From JABCZZ01 sp964454545 (lineage in GTDB: Bacteria > Pseudomonadota > Alphaproteobacteria > Rickettsiales > JABCZZ01): a DNA stretch of 64,000 bases. The position numbers and the translations under genes are program-made. Below are positions 16,374-25,403 of the stretch, piece after piece (position 1 is the first letter of the stretch; each line of letters starts with the position of its first letter). Under the pieces are notes generated by a model. It made no database searches. It was not told the DNA's origin and saw only the letters and a list, made by a program, of their open reading frames with translations. The stretch lies in NCBI GenBank assembly GCA_964454545.1, contig CAYVTI010000003.1:27790-91789 (forward strand). The letters run 5' to 3'.

Positions 16374-17864
16374 TTATCCTCTCCTCGTGCACTGCGCATA
16401 TAGTTCCTTATATGCGACATATTGATCTTTCTTGCTGTAATAACTGGCAACACGCGTACGGATCGCATGCGAGCATTTTGCGTAGAATTCCTTGTCGGTC
16501 AGCAGCTTGAAAACGCCTTCGGCGATCGCCCTCGGGTTGGAGGGGGAAACGACTATGCCGCCTGCGCCCAGCGCAGGGTCTTCATCCGGCTTGCCGAGAA
16601 TCATCTCGCGACATGCGCCTACGTCGGTCGCGACGGTCGGAATGCCGCAGGCGCCGGCTTCCAGAATCGAGAGCGGCTGCGCCTCGCTTATGCTGCTCAG
16701 CACGACCACGTCTATTTCCGGCAGGTATTCCTTGATATCCACACGGCCGGTAAAGGTTACGGTTTTCTGCAGGGTAAAGTAATCCACAATGGACTTGCAT
16801 TCCTCGAAATATTCCGGATCTTCATCCGTCGGGCCCATGATGATGACGCGCAGGTCCGGCAGGGTGGCGCTTAAGGCGCCGATAGCGCGCAGGAAGTTCT
16901 TCACGTCCTTGATCGGAACCACGCGGCCTATGAGCGCCACGGTTGGCGTCGGATGGGGTCTTGGCTCAATTTTGCTGTAGATCCCGGTATCGATGCCGTT
17001 CGGGATGACGCGCATCTTGTCCGGATCGGCGCCATCGGCTGTCTGCGCTACCTGGTTGCCGGAGAACAGGGTGATGATGTGATCGCACGCCTGATAGCAG
17101 ATGCGCGAATAATTGGCGAAGGCCGTTCCCCACAGGTCTCGCAGGTTAAAGCGCGTGCGGTCTATTGTCATGGCGTTGGAAGAAGCGCCTTCCTCAAGCC
17201 AGTTCGCTGACGATATTTCCACGCGGCGCTCGTTGGTGTAAATGCCATGTTCCGTGAGAATCAGCGGACGTCCCGTCTTGATTTTCGCGCAGGCGCCGAG
17301 CAGCCCGGCATAGCCGGTGCTGAGCGCATGATAGCATTTCGCCTGCGGCAGATCCGCGATCATGAGCGTATAAAGTCCGCCCAACACGGAACGCCAGGAC
17401 CAGAAATAGTTGAGCAGGGAGCTTTGGGCGAAAGAGTTTTCGTACATGGACACCGTCAGATCCCATGCGGCTTCGCTGTCCAGCATCACCTTCCTGCCGA
17501 TGATGCCGTGATAAGGCTTTACCGTGTCCATAATCTGGCGGAAGTCGCGCAGCGAAGCCTTTTCCGTGGTGATATGGATAAGCGGGTTGCGCAACGTATC
17601 AAAAATCTTCCTGGCCTTAGGTTTTGGCAGGTCCTTGCCGATCGGCAGCTTGTGCAGGTGCAGCGTCGTCAGCCCTTTGACATTCTTGGGCAGCGTATAG
17701 CGCATTTTGGGATTTTCATCGCGCGGCAGGATGGCGATAACATGGAAGGCCAGATGAGCGTTCTCGCGAATCATCTCATGCGTCCAGGTGGATACGCCGC
17801 CGGCGACGTAGGGATAGCTTCCTTCAAGTATCAGGCAGACATCCACACTATCTTTTGCGCTCAT
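16374..17864 (-). CDS. pelF: PelF, Pel polymerase glycosyltransferase
   Basis: A cytoplasmic GT4-fold enzyme that builds the Pel chain from UDP-activated N-acetylhexosamine. Its 496 residues begin with the PelF-typical DVCLILEGSYPYVAGGVSTW, have the donor-site E-x7-E motif in SEAQPLSILEAGACGIP (about residue 400), and LIGRVVPIKDVKNF at the start of the second Rossmann domain. It overlaps pelE by four bases (ATGA) and is six bases ahead of pelG, consistent with tight translational coupling. Confidence 0.96.
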   Translation of the reverse strand: MSAKDSVDVCLILEGSYPYVAGGVSTWTHEMIRENAHLAFHVIAILPRDENPKMRYTLPKNVKGLTTLHLHKLPIGKDLPKPKARKIFDTLRNPLIHITTEKASLRDFRQIMDTVKPYHGIIGRKVMLDSEAAWDLTVSMYENSFAQSSLLNYFWSWRSVLGGLYTLMIADLPQAKCYHALSTGYAGLLGACAKIKTGRPLILTEHGIYTNERRVEISSANWLEEGASSNAMTIDRTRFNLRDLWGTAFANYSRICYQACDHIITLFSGNQVAQTADGADPDKMRVIPNGIDTGIYSKIEPRPHPTPTVALIGRVVPIKDVKNFLRAIGALSATLPDLRVIIMGPTDEDPEYFEECKSIVDYFTLQKTVTFTGRVDIKEYLPEIDVVVLSSISEAQPLSILEAGACGIPTVATDVGACREMILGKPDEDPALGAGGIVVSPSNPRAIAEGVFKLLTDKEFYAKCSHAIRTRVASYYSKKDQYVAYKELYAQCTRRG

Positions 17865-19006
17865 ACTTTATTTCCTGATAACTTATTTCCTGCCCAGAGG
17901 GAGAGTGCTTCGCGCATTCCCGGATTTAAGGCGGCGGCCTGTATCGATACCGGCGGGAGGCTGGCGCGGTACCTGCGCAGATCGTCGTAACGGCCACAGG
18001 CGAAGAGCGCTTCGCTGTACCACAGGGATATGGAGTCCGAGGCATAACCGGCAGTGATGCACTGACGGAACCAATCGCATGCCTTGGTATATTCTTTCTC
18101 GCGCATCAGTATGCGACCGATGCGGTTGCGCGGCTCGATGTCCTGCGGCTGCATCTGGAGGTACTCATTGTAATATTCAAGCGCTTTCTGGCGGTTGAGC
18201 TGCTCACGGTCGAAATCGAGCAGGCCGGTATAGGCATAATTGTCATAATGCTCGGCAAGCGCCCAGGTGACCAGGTGATCCTTCGGATGAAGGTTCTTTA
18301 TCTCGGCCAGCTGCATCATGCGCTTCAGAAAGATGGATTCCACCTTGCTGATGCCGGTTGCGGCCATGACGCGGATGGTGTTGCTGCTGTCGCTGAGCGC
18401 CTTGCGGAACACGGGAGCGAAATTCGGATGGAAATGGGACGTGGCTTTGGCCAGCGCCTGGCGTTTCTGCACTTCGCTGCCGAACGACAGTACGTCCATG
18501 AATGAAACCACGCTATAGGGAACGCTCGATTCATCGCGGCCGATGACGATGTCGTCATAGATACGCTGGGAAATGGTCTGCAGCTGCCTCGGGAAGATGC
18601 TTTCGAACCATTCCTCGAACGCGAGCGCGTGGCGGTTGCCCCACAGGTAGGTGAGAATGGACAGTACAGAGCCAGCGGCACCGAACGGCCCGGTCATCAT
18701 GACGGATATCAGCATGAGCCACATGAAGCGCGCTTCGGAGCCGCGTCTCATCAATACCGCAAATACGGCCAGTATCATTACGGTGAGCATATGCAGGAAG
18801 AGCCCTGCCAGCGGAGATATATTGTTCCTGATAATGCCATAGAGCAGAAAGAACTCCAGCGGCGTGATTATGAGGCTTGCCAGCAGGGTGACAAAGCCGC
18901 CGTTTTTTTCGCGTTGCAGATCATGGATGTCCGGTGTGGTAAGGTATTCGTCTACAGCTTTCGATGCTTCGTAAGCGGGAGATATTTTATTTGGTGCGTT
19001 TCTCAT
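17861..19006 (-). CDS. pelE: PelE, inner-membrane TPR component
   Basis: PelE has a short cytoplasmic N-terminus, two or three membrane segments (FVTLLASLIITPLEFFLLYGI, FLHMLTVMILAVFAVLMRRG, LMLISVMMTGPFGAAGSVL) and a C-terminal cytoplasmic helical-repeat/TPR region (DYNEYLQMQPQDIEPRNRIGRILM-like). It is part of the PelDEFG synthase complex; PelE is known to link PelD to the rest. The ATG at 19006 (MRNAPNKISPAYE) is preferred here; one at 19039 would deepen the overlap with pelD. It ends in an ATGA overlap with pelF. Confidence 0.88.
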   Translation of the reverse strand: MRNAPNKISPAYEASKAVDEYLTTPDIHDLQREKNGGFVTLLASLIITPLEFFLLYGIIRNNISPLAGLFLHMLTVMILAVFAVLMRRGSEARFMWLMLISVMMTGPFGAAGSVLSILTYLWGNRHALAFEEWFESIFPRQLQTISQRIYDDIVIGRDESSVPYSVVSFMDVLSFGSEVQKRQALAKATSHFHPNFAPVFRKALSDSSNTIRVMAATGISKVESIFLKRMMQLAEIKNLHPKDHLVTWALAEHYDNYAYTGLLDFDREQLNRQKALEYYNEYLQMQPQDIEPRNRIGRILMREKEYTKACDWFRQCITAGYASDSISLWYSEALFACGRYDDLRRYRASLPPVSIQAAALNPGMREALSLWAGNKLSGNKV

Positions 19007-20360
19007 ACACGGTCTGAACGGTAAAACTGAAATTTGCATTCTTCAAAGATTTTTCGAGACTCTTATCAAGCGACTTGCGTATCTTATCCACGACGATCTG
19101 TGCTCCCTGGCGGTTCGTTGTCGGCAACACGATGGAATATTCGTCGTTTGTTTCCTGGTGATCGAACGCCAGGTCGACTTTGCGCAGCACGTTATCTACC
19201 GATTCGGAAAGCACCCGTGCGATCTGCGAGCGCGTGCTATCGTCGAATTGCTGGGAATTGGTCAGCTTGATGGCGATCATCGATACGTCAAAGCTGAGAC
19301 GTTCCGCGAGCGAGCGCATATAGTCGGTATAGCGGGTGAAATAATTATAGGTAAACAGGTTGTGATCCGGGTTGATGATGCTTCCCTGCTTGGCAACCTG
19401 GTATTTATTGGCGTTGACGATGGACATGGTCGCCCAGTCGCATATCGATGCGAACGCTTCTATGTTGCTTAAATTCAGATCGGACAGGTTCATCCGTTCG
19501 ATTTTCAGCATGCCGATGACCTGGCCGGATTCCTTGTCCAGCAGCGGTCCGGCGAGCACAGCCTGATCCGCGAGAATGCGTTCGTGATCGCTGTTTGCGA
19601 CGCAGAGCGTCTGCTGCCTGGCGACAATGGCCTGGTAGAGATTGCTGTCAGGGCCGAAGCTGCGTGTATATTCGTCTTCTTCTTGCCAGCCGTGCGTCAT
19701 ATCGACATCGAGACGGTTACCTAGCAGGCTGTAGACGGAAAACTGATCGGGTGAAAGCGATGCGCTGACCAGATCCCTGATGCCTTTTATGACGTCATTC
19801 GGACTCAGTGTCTCCATCGAGCGCGCCGCCTGGTAGGCCGCAATAGAGGAGCGCAGCTGGCCAGCCATGCGCAGTTCCAGCTGATCCTTCAGGGTTTTTA
19901 CCCGCTGATAGGAGCCGGCGATGCTCTGCTCGCGTTCTTCTGATTCCTTCAGGCGGTTTTCCAGGGCGTTGCGTTCATTGATGTGCATCATGCGCAGTTC
20001 CCCGAAGGCCACCGCTGACAGGATCCAGAGCAGCGGCAGTTTCAGCACGGAAAACATGTAGGCATATTCGTCCTGTGCGATGCTGTGATCCGGCATATTG
20101 CCGAACAGGAGCGCAATGCTGCAGGCGGAGGCGGCGATGATGCCTTCCCTGGTTCCGTACTTGCAGGAAATGAACAGCACGATTAGCCAGAACGGATGCG
20201 GATTGACGTCGAAGTAACGCGTCCGGTCAAACATGATGGAATCCAGAAGCAATAATATCACCAGCGATAGGATAATCTCCGCTACTGCCGAACTGCGCAG
20301 GCTGAAAACGGTCGGGCGTTCGGGCTGGGTGTAGGAGCGTGTTACTTCTAATGTCTGCAT
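18987..20360 (-). CDS. pelD: PelD, c-di-GMP receptor of the Pel synthase
   Basis: The 457 residues follow the PelD plan: four N-terminal membrane helices (about 25-120), a coiled-coil linker (about 125-165), a GAF domain (about 180-320) and a degenerate GGDEF domain (about 330-457). The usual GGDEF loop is absent, replaced by ETNDEY, so no cyclase activity is expected. An RxxD inhibitory-site motif is kept just upstream as RKVD (393-396), the position through which PelD binds c-di-GMP to switch on Pel synthesis. The gene starts 36 bases after the barrel gene and overlaps pelE. Confidence 0.94.
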   Translation of the reverse strand: MQTLEVTRSYTQPERPTVFSLRSSAVAEIILSLVILLLLDSIMFDRTRYFDVNPHPFWLIVLFISCKYGTREGIIAASACSIALLFGNMPDHSIAQDEYAYMFSVLKLPLLWILSAVAFGELRMMHINERNALENRLKESEEREQSIAGSYQRVKTLKDQLELRMAGQLRSSIAAYQAARSMETLSPNDVIKGIRDLVSASLSPDQFSVYSLLGNRLDVDMTHGWQEEDEYTRSFGPDSNLYQAIVARQQTLCVANSDHERILADQAVLAGPLLDKESGQVIGMLKIERMNLSDLNLSNIEAFASICDWATMSIVNANKYQVAKQGSIINPDHNLFTYNYFTRYTDYMRSLAERLSFDVSMIAIKLTNSQQFDDSTRSQIARVLSESVDNVLRKVDLAFDHQETNDEYSIVLPTTNRQGAQIVVDKIRKSLDKSLEKSLKNANFSFTVQTVYEKRTK

Positions 20361-20396
20361 ACGTGTGTTTCCATCGGGACTGATTTTACTGTGAAG

Positions 20397-21809
20397 TTAG
20401 AATCTGCACCGCAGGTACCCTCCTACGGTTGTCAGGTTATTCTGCGAATGCGCGCTGTCAATGCCGTGACTCGCACGCAGCTGCGCATCCAGTATTTCGC
20501 CGAATTCATGGGTGAGCCTTCCTTCAAAGAGAGGCCCCCTGCCACCCAGGCGATCATACTGATACCCCGCCATCGCTTCCGCATACGTGCTGGGATTGAA
20601 ATCATAACCGACTTCGCCGAAGGGCGTATGTATTTCGCGCGAGAACAGATCCAGGAGACGCGTGTTGCCGCCGAGGGAATCTATGCTGCGTTTCTGGCTT
20701 TTGACATATTCCCCGTCTATGCTGTACCCGATATCGAAAAAGGGCTTGTGGTATTTCACTTCATCCACGATGCGGTATGTCATGCTGAAATCGCCCGTTA
20801 TGCTATCGGCCACGTTGCTTGTTTTACGCAGGTTATAGCGGTTGACTCCCGCTCCGCCTTCCACGGTAAAATGGGCAGAGGGTTTTATGGTATGGAGAAC
20901 AGCCACCCTGTCGCGATTGGCGTCATCCAGCACGGCGTCCGGCAGTTCCCAGTAAGGGCGCTGGAATTCGCCGGTGAACTGCGTAATGCCGAGCGGATTG
21001 AGGAAATTGTAATATAACCCGCCGCCCGCAGTGTCGTTGTTGCCGAATACGGACGCTTTGGCCAACTGGCCGTTCGCGGCGGAATATTGCGCGAAGGCTT
21101 CACCTGCTTCCCTGTTGCCGTTGAAATCGCCAACCCTGCCGTCGGAAAGGCGTATATTCCTGCCCAAGGTATAGTTGTCTTTAACGCTGGCGCCTACCTG
21201 CACATGGGAGGTTGCGTTTATCAGGGCGCTTAATCCGCTTACATATTCCTTGGTGTCGCCGAATTTTATCCAGTCAAAATCCACCTGGGCGCCTTGCGCG
21301 TGCTGGCGGCGTATCTCTTTCTGGAGTTCAGTGATATCTTGATTCTCCGGAGACAGGGCGTGCGCCTGCTTAAGCAGTTCCAGAGCATAAGGCCAGTTGC
21401 CGGCATAATTTTCAGCATTGGCGGCAAGTTGCAGCAGCTGGGGATCGTTCTTATCTTGCGCCAACAGGGAATCAAGAATCTTAGTGGCGTCATAAATATG
21501 GCCGGTTTCAAGATCCAGACGCGCATTCAGTTCTGAAAGCTGCTTATTGTTGCTATTGGGGCTGGGTTGCTCATTGTCCGGTTCGATTGTGACCGGCTTC
21601 CCGCCGGACGACGTGCTGGAAGCATTAGCCTCATCCTGCTCCGATATGGCAAGCTGTTCATAGTGCACGGACGGATTATAGATACTCTCTGCGCTGTTGG
21701 TCGCATCGCCCGTGGCGCGCGCGCCGTATGCGGCAGTGGTGGACAAGAGTACGCAGATGCCTGCGGTCAGGTGGCGTTTCATGGCGGGGGATTTTATTGT
21801 ATGTGTCAT
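20397..21809 (-). CDS. pelB: Outer-membrane barrel half of PelB, encoded as a separate gene
   Basis: A 470-residue secreted protein. A signal peptide (KRHLTAGICVLLSTTAAYGA) is followed by a Ser/Asn-rich linker, a short TPR block (residues about 100-165, LLKQAHALSPENQDITELQK) and an amphipathic strand-rich C-terminal domain ending in Phe (YLRCRF), as expected for a beta-barrel. In Pseudomonas, PelB is one polypeptide with TPRs and a C-terminal porin; here the porin is a gene of its own. The start is supported by AGGAG seven bases upstream and overlaps the TPR gene stop as ATGA. It occupies the place where pelC would normally be; no PelC-like lipobox is visible. Confidence 0.85.
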   Translation of the reverse strand: MTHTIKSPAMKRHLTAGICVLLSTTAAYGARATGDATNSAESIYNPSVHYEQLAISEQDEANASSTSSGGKPVTIEPDNEQPSPNSNNKQLSELNARLDLETGHIYDATKILDSLLAQDKNDPQLLQLAANAENYAGNWPYALELLKQAHALSPENQDITELQKEIRRQHAQGAQVDFDWIKFGDTKEYVSGLSALINATSHVQVGASVKDNYTLGRNIRLSDGRVGDFNGNREAGEAFAQYSAANGQLAKASVFGNNDTAGGGLYYNFLNPLGITQFTGEFQRPYWELPDAVLDDANRDRVAVLHTIKPSAHFTVEGGAGVNRYNLRKTSNVADSITGDFSMTYRIVDEVKYHKPFFDIGYSIDGEYVKSQKRSIDSLGGNTRLLDLFSREIHTPFGEVGYDFNPSTYAEAMAGYQYDRLGGRGPLFEGRLTHEFGEILDAQLRASHGIDSAHSQNNLTTVGGYLRCRF

Positions 21810-24800
21810 TTTGATTCTCCTGTTGATTTAGTAAGTGCGTCTTGCACAGGAGCTTCATTCATAACTTCATCTTTTGCCAAATGCAACTTGTTAGAATCTA
21901 TATGGAATTTAAATTCCGGTAGTGTTACAATCAAAACGGCGTCATATCCGTCGCTTATATAGCTAACCCATGGTAAATCTTTTAATTTCTTAATGTCCGA
22001 CGTGGCAACCGGACGGGTGAAAGTGATCAGCAGTTCGTGATTATGCCTGAAAGTCGCAAGATTTTTTATGGGTGTAATCAGGCCCGGCAGATCCATCGAT
22101 GTTAATAGCTTATGTTTTCCGCTTTGCCATCCCGGCATTCCGGCGATGACGGATCTGGCGTTGCCATAGTGACCGATCTCGATCAGGATATCAGCCATAT
22201 TCTGGCGGATTTCCGGGTTCTGGGGATAATCCTGCAGGGCGGCATCAAGTGTTTTAATGCCTGCCGCCTCATCTCCTGCCCATATCTGGCTTTGGGCTTT
22301 TACCTTTATGTTTTCAGGGGTTTGCGGCACAGGGCTATTTTCCATGAGCGAAAGCGCCTTGCGGTAATACGGTTCCGCCACTTTCCTGTCCTGATCCTTA
22401 CGCAGGGTTTCCGCGTAATAGAAATAGGCGAGATACGCTTTCGGATCATGGGTATCTTCAGGTTTATACTGATTAATATACTGCCCCAGGTATTTCCGGG
22501 CGGACGTATAATCCGCCTGCTCGAAAGCAGATATGCCGGTTTCGCGGAGCGCCATGTAATTTCCCGGCTCCAGCGCCGTTATTTCCTCATAGGCCTTGCG
22601 CGCATCGTCCCTCAGGCCGAAATCCTGTGCCATACTGGCGTATTTCTTCAGCAGTATAGTATTGCCCGTGCGCTTTGCCTCCCCGGCATAATAGGCGCTT
22701 TTTCCAGCCAGCTTGCCTTCTTCCGCCAGTGCCTCGAAATAGGTATCCGCTACTTCCGGCACCGCTATGGTTTCCGGATGGCGGGTTACAAAACCTTCCA
22801 GATATGCGGTGGAACCGGCATTGCCGATAAGCGCTGCCCAGAGCCTTTTTTCTGCAGGATTGAATTCTGCATTATAACGCCTTTCAAGCCATTCCACGCG
22901 CGTGGCCGCAGGCTTGGGCCCCCAGATATACATCAATTCGCTTACAGGCGTGCTTTTGGCGCCTGCATGTTCCGCAAGCTGCATGAATACCGGCTCCGCG
23001 TCCGACTTGAACCCGTGATCGATAAGCACGTAGGCAATATCTTCCTTGTCCGCAGTGGCGGTTTTCGGATCGTTCAAGGCCTTCACCCAGTAGGGGCGGG
23101 CTTCGTCATAGCGGCCTTTTTTATCCAGAAGCTGCGCATAGAGCATGGTCCATTCTCCTCCTGCCGCAAGCGCCTGCGCCTTGAAATGCGGCAAGGCCAG
23201 ACCGGTTTCATTCACGTCGATAAGCGCGTGCAGGACAGCAATCTTCTGCTTTTCCGACAGAGTGCCGGAATTAAGCTGCGTATTTGCGAATGTGACCAGT
23301 TCCTTGCGGTATTCTTTGCGCCAGGGCGCGAGTTTCACCAGGGCAGTCAGGTAAGTGTCCTCGTCTTCCGGCAGCATGTTGCCGCCGCTGATGCCGCGCA
23401 GGGTTTTTACCGCCTGCTCATATTGCTTTGCCGCCACATACGCAGCCGCAAGCAGGCTGCGTCCCAGCTCGCTTTCATACTTGCCGCGGAAAATTTGCGC
23501 CATATGCACGGCGGTGTTGAACCTGCTGTTATCATAGGCGGCATAGAACAGATCGGTCAGCAAATGCTCATTGACCATTTCCGGATGCGTGTCGAGCCAT
23601 GATTTTACTTCGCTGTCCTTACCCCGGGCAGCCTGCAATAATATATAAACATGTCCAATGGCCGGGGATTTATCACGGTTTTTTCCGGCACCGGCAATAT
23701 AATTATAACCGTTGTCCGCTTCATGCAGCTGCAGGTATATGTCCCCGATGGTGGCGATTTCAGAATCAGAAAGTTGGCTCTGATCCGGCAGATTGGCAAG
23801 CAGGTGCGTTGCGCACAGGCTGCGGTTGAAGTGGGCGCATATATCCGCGATCTCCAGAGTCTGCTCGTGGGTGAAACCCAGCGTGTCAAGGCGCGACAGC
23901 AGTTCCGGCGCATCCTGATGCTGGCTGGCGACCGCAAGCGCCGCGGAGATAACCGGATACAGCTTGCGCGATTCCTCATCGCTGAAGCTCTGGTTGATAC
24001 GGTTAAGCAGATCGCTGTCATCCTCGGTGATGGACATTTCAATGAGTTTCAATACGTCCTGTTCCGGCATGGTGTTAAGCGGTACGTCCTTCATCAGATC
24101 CTGCGAAAGCTCGGTTTCACCGCGTTCGACGGCAAGCAGCAACAAATTTCCCGCAAGCGCTGGCGGCAATTTCTTGTCTTTATGAAGCTTTTCCAGCCGC
24201 CTGAATATTGCATCATCGGCGTTTTCCGATAATTTCAGATAGATGTAGGCTTCCAGCAATTTGGGATTGGCGTCAATTTTGTCCTCACTGTAGCGGCTCA
24301 TGAGGTTTTCCGCCATAGCGGCGCTGCCTTTAAAATGCGCTATGTTGATGAGTTCGGCAGCTTCTTCGATATTATTGCTTTTATCAAGCCAGCTTTCCAA
24401 GGTTTTCTTAGCATCTTCCGGCTGCCTGTTATCAAACAACAGGGAAACCAACAGCACTTCATTGGCGAACGTGAAGTGTTCCGGATCGGATTTCCGCAAC
24501 TGGCTGAGCGTATCGATGGCCCCTGCATAGTCATGCCGCGAAGCCTGGATATTAGCCAGATCACTGAAATGTTTCGGATTTTTTCCTTTTTCCGCAGCAA
24601 TCAGCTCCCTTAAGACCTGTGCTTGCTTGTCGTAATCGCCTTTGAAATTATATAAATAGGATAAATTGCTCAGATCGTTTGTATTGGGCCTTATCTTGTT
24701 GATTGCTTCCAGATTGTTCATGTACTGGTCCGTACGCTGGTCGTACTGGTAAAGCGTGCCGAGCTTGATTCTTGCCTCCAGGTTGCCGGGGTGAGCCGCC

Positions 24801-25057
24801 ACGAATTTTTCCATGGTCTCAATCGCTTTATTTATATTGCCTTTCTGCAGGTACAGATCGCTTAAGTTATTAGCCACTTCCATATTAAGCGTGCCAGCCG
24901 CCAACTCTTTTTCATACGCCGCTCTGGCATCTTCAAAATGCTTGTCTTTCAGCTGCATCAACGCCAGTTCCTGTGAGCTAGGTATAAGGAAAAAACTTAC
25001 AACTATGGCAATCAGCACCGGAGCCGCTATGATAAGATATTGTTTTCTTGGCAGCAT
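21806..25057 (-). CDS. pelB: PelB-type TPR scaffold with N-terminal membrane anchor
   Basis: 1083 residues: one N-terminal membrane anchor (YLIIAAPVLIAIVVSFFLI), then TPR-like repeats along nearly the whole length (for example EVANNLSDLYLQKGNINKAI, ARIKLGTLYQYDQRTDQYM). This matches the periplasmic TPR region of PelB, which guides the polymer and binds the modifying enzyme PelA. The protein ends in a small mixed domain without barrel strands, and the barrel is encoded by the next gene with a four-base overlap. A 346-base gap separates it from pelA, so it may have its own promoter or depend on read-through. Confidence 0.88.
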   Translation of the reverse strand: MLPRKQYLIIAAPVLIAIVVSFFLIPSSQELALMQLKDKHFEDARAAYEKELAAGTLNMEVANNLSDLYLQKGNINKAIETMEKFVAAHPGNLEARIKLGTLYQYDQRTDQYMNNLEAINKIRPNTNDLSNLSYLYNFKGDYDKQAQVLRELIAAEKGKNPKHFSDLANIQASRHDYAGAIDTLSQLRKSDPEHFTFANEVLLVSLLFDNRQPEDAKKTLESWLDKSNNIEEAAELINIAHFKGSAAMAENLMSRYSEDKIDANPKLLEAYIYLKLSENADDAIFRRLEKLHKDKKLPPALAGNLLLLAVERGETELSQDLMKDVPLNTMPEQDVLKLIEMSITEDDSDLLNRINQSFSDEESRKLYPVISAALAVASQHQDAPELLSRLDTLGFTHEQTLEIADICAHFNRSLCATHLLANLPDQSQLSDSEIATIGDIYLQLHEADNGYNYIAGAGKNRDKSPAIGHVYILLQAARGKDSEVKSWLDTHPEMVNEHLLTDLFYAAYDNSRFNTAVHMAQIFRGKYESELGRSLLAAAYVAAKQYEQAVKTLRGISGGNMLPEDEDTYLTALVKLAPWRKEYRKELVTFANTQLNSGTLSEKQKIAVLHALIDVNETGLALPHFKAQALAAGGEWTMLYAQLLDKKGRYDEARPYWVKALNDPKTATADKEDIAYVLIDHGFKSDAEPVFMQLAEHAGAKSTPVSELMYIWGPKPAATRVEWLERRYNAEFNPAEKRLWAALIGNAGSTAYLEGFVTRHPETIAVPEVADTYFEALAEEGKLAGKSAYYAGEAKRTGNTILLKKYASMAQDFGLRDDARKAYEEITALEPGNYMALRETGISAFEQADYTSARKYLGQYINQYKPEDTHDPKAYLAYFYYAETLRKDQDRKVAEPYYRKALSLMENSPVPQTPENIKVKAQSQIWAGDEAAGIKTLDAALQDYPQNPEIRQNMADILIEIGHYGNARSVIAGMPGWQSGKHKLLTSMDLPGLITPIKNLATFRHNHELLITFTRPVATSDIKKLKDLPWVSYISDGYDAVLIVTLPEFKFHIDSNKLHLAKDEVMNEAPVQDALTKSTGESK

Positions 25058-25403
25058 AATAACTTAGTTAATTATTATTAATAAGTCTAAAACGGCGAAG
25101 CGGAAAATAGCGGAAAAATATTTTTATTCAACCAGAAAAGTAAATCTTCTTTAACAAAACAACCTATGATTATGTAAATTAGGTTGTTGCATGAAATATG
25201 GTTATACCAGTTTATGGATTGTATATCAATATATATCAGTAAGATAACGCGATAGACTGCTCGTACACGCAGATATTTATTTGATTCTCTCCGGGTTGCC
25301 CCCTCAGCTTGCCGCGCAAGAAATTGCCATGCCGCACTTGTTGCGGCATCCAGCCTTGCAGTGGGGGTGTTTATAAGATCGAAAACTTGCAACAGTAATG
25401 GCT
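25058..25403. other. Gap inside the Pel locus with a strong hairpin
   Basis: No gene is supported here. The stretch holds an 8-bp perfect hairpin, ATGCCGCA-CTTGT-TGCGGCAT, at 25329-25349, nested in a wider fold-back between a run of C residues near 25300 and GGGGG near 25361-25366. A second small palindrome CTTGCCGCGCAAG lies at about 25309-25321. On the pel coding strand the structure comes about 55 bases after the pelA stop and has no following T-run, so it is not a classic intrinsic terminator. The rest, next to the pelB start, is A/T-rich. Confidence 0.6.
25329..25349 (-). promoter_or_regulatory. Strong hairpin between pelA and the pelB scaffold gene
   Basis: ATGCCGCA-CTTGT-TGCGGCAT, an 8-bp perfect stem with a 5-base loop, about 55 bases beyond the pelA stop. 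It may stabilise the upstream mRNA or reduce read-through into the downstream genes. Confidence 0.5.

Noticed and set aside
22112..23602. 496-codon frame antisense to the Pel TPR scaffold gene
   Set aside because: Overlaps a TPR gene that continues coherently on both sides; no recognisable protein features.
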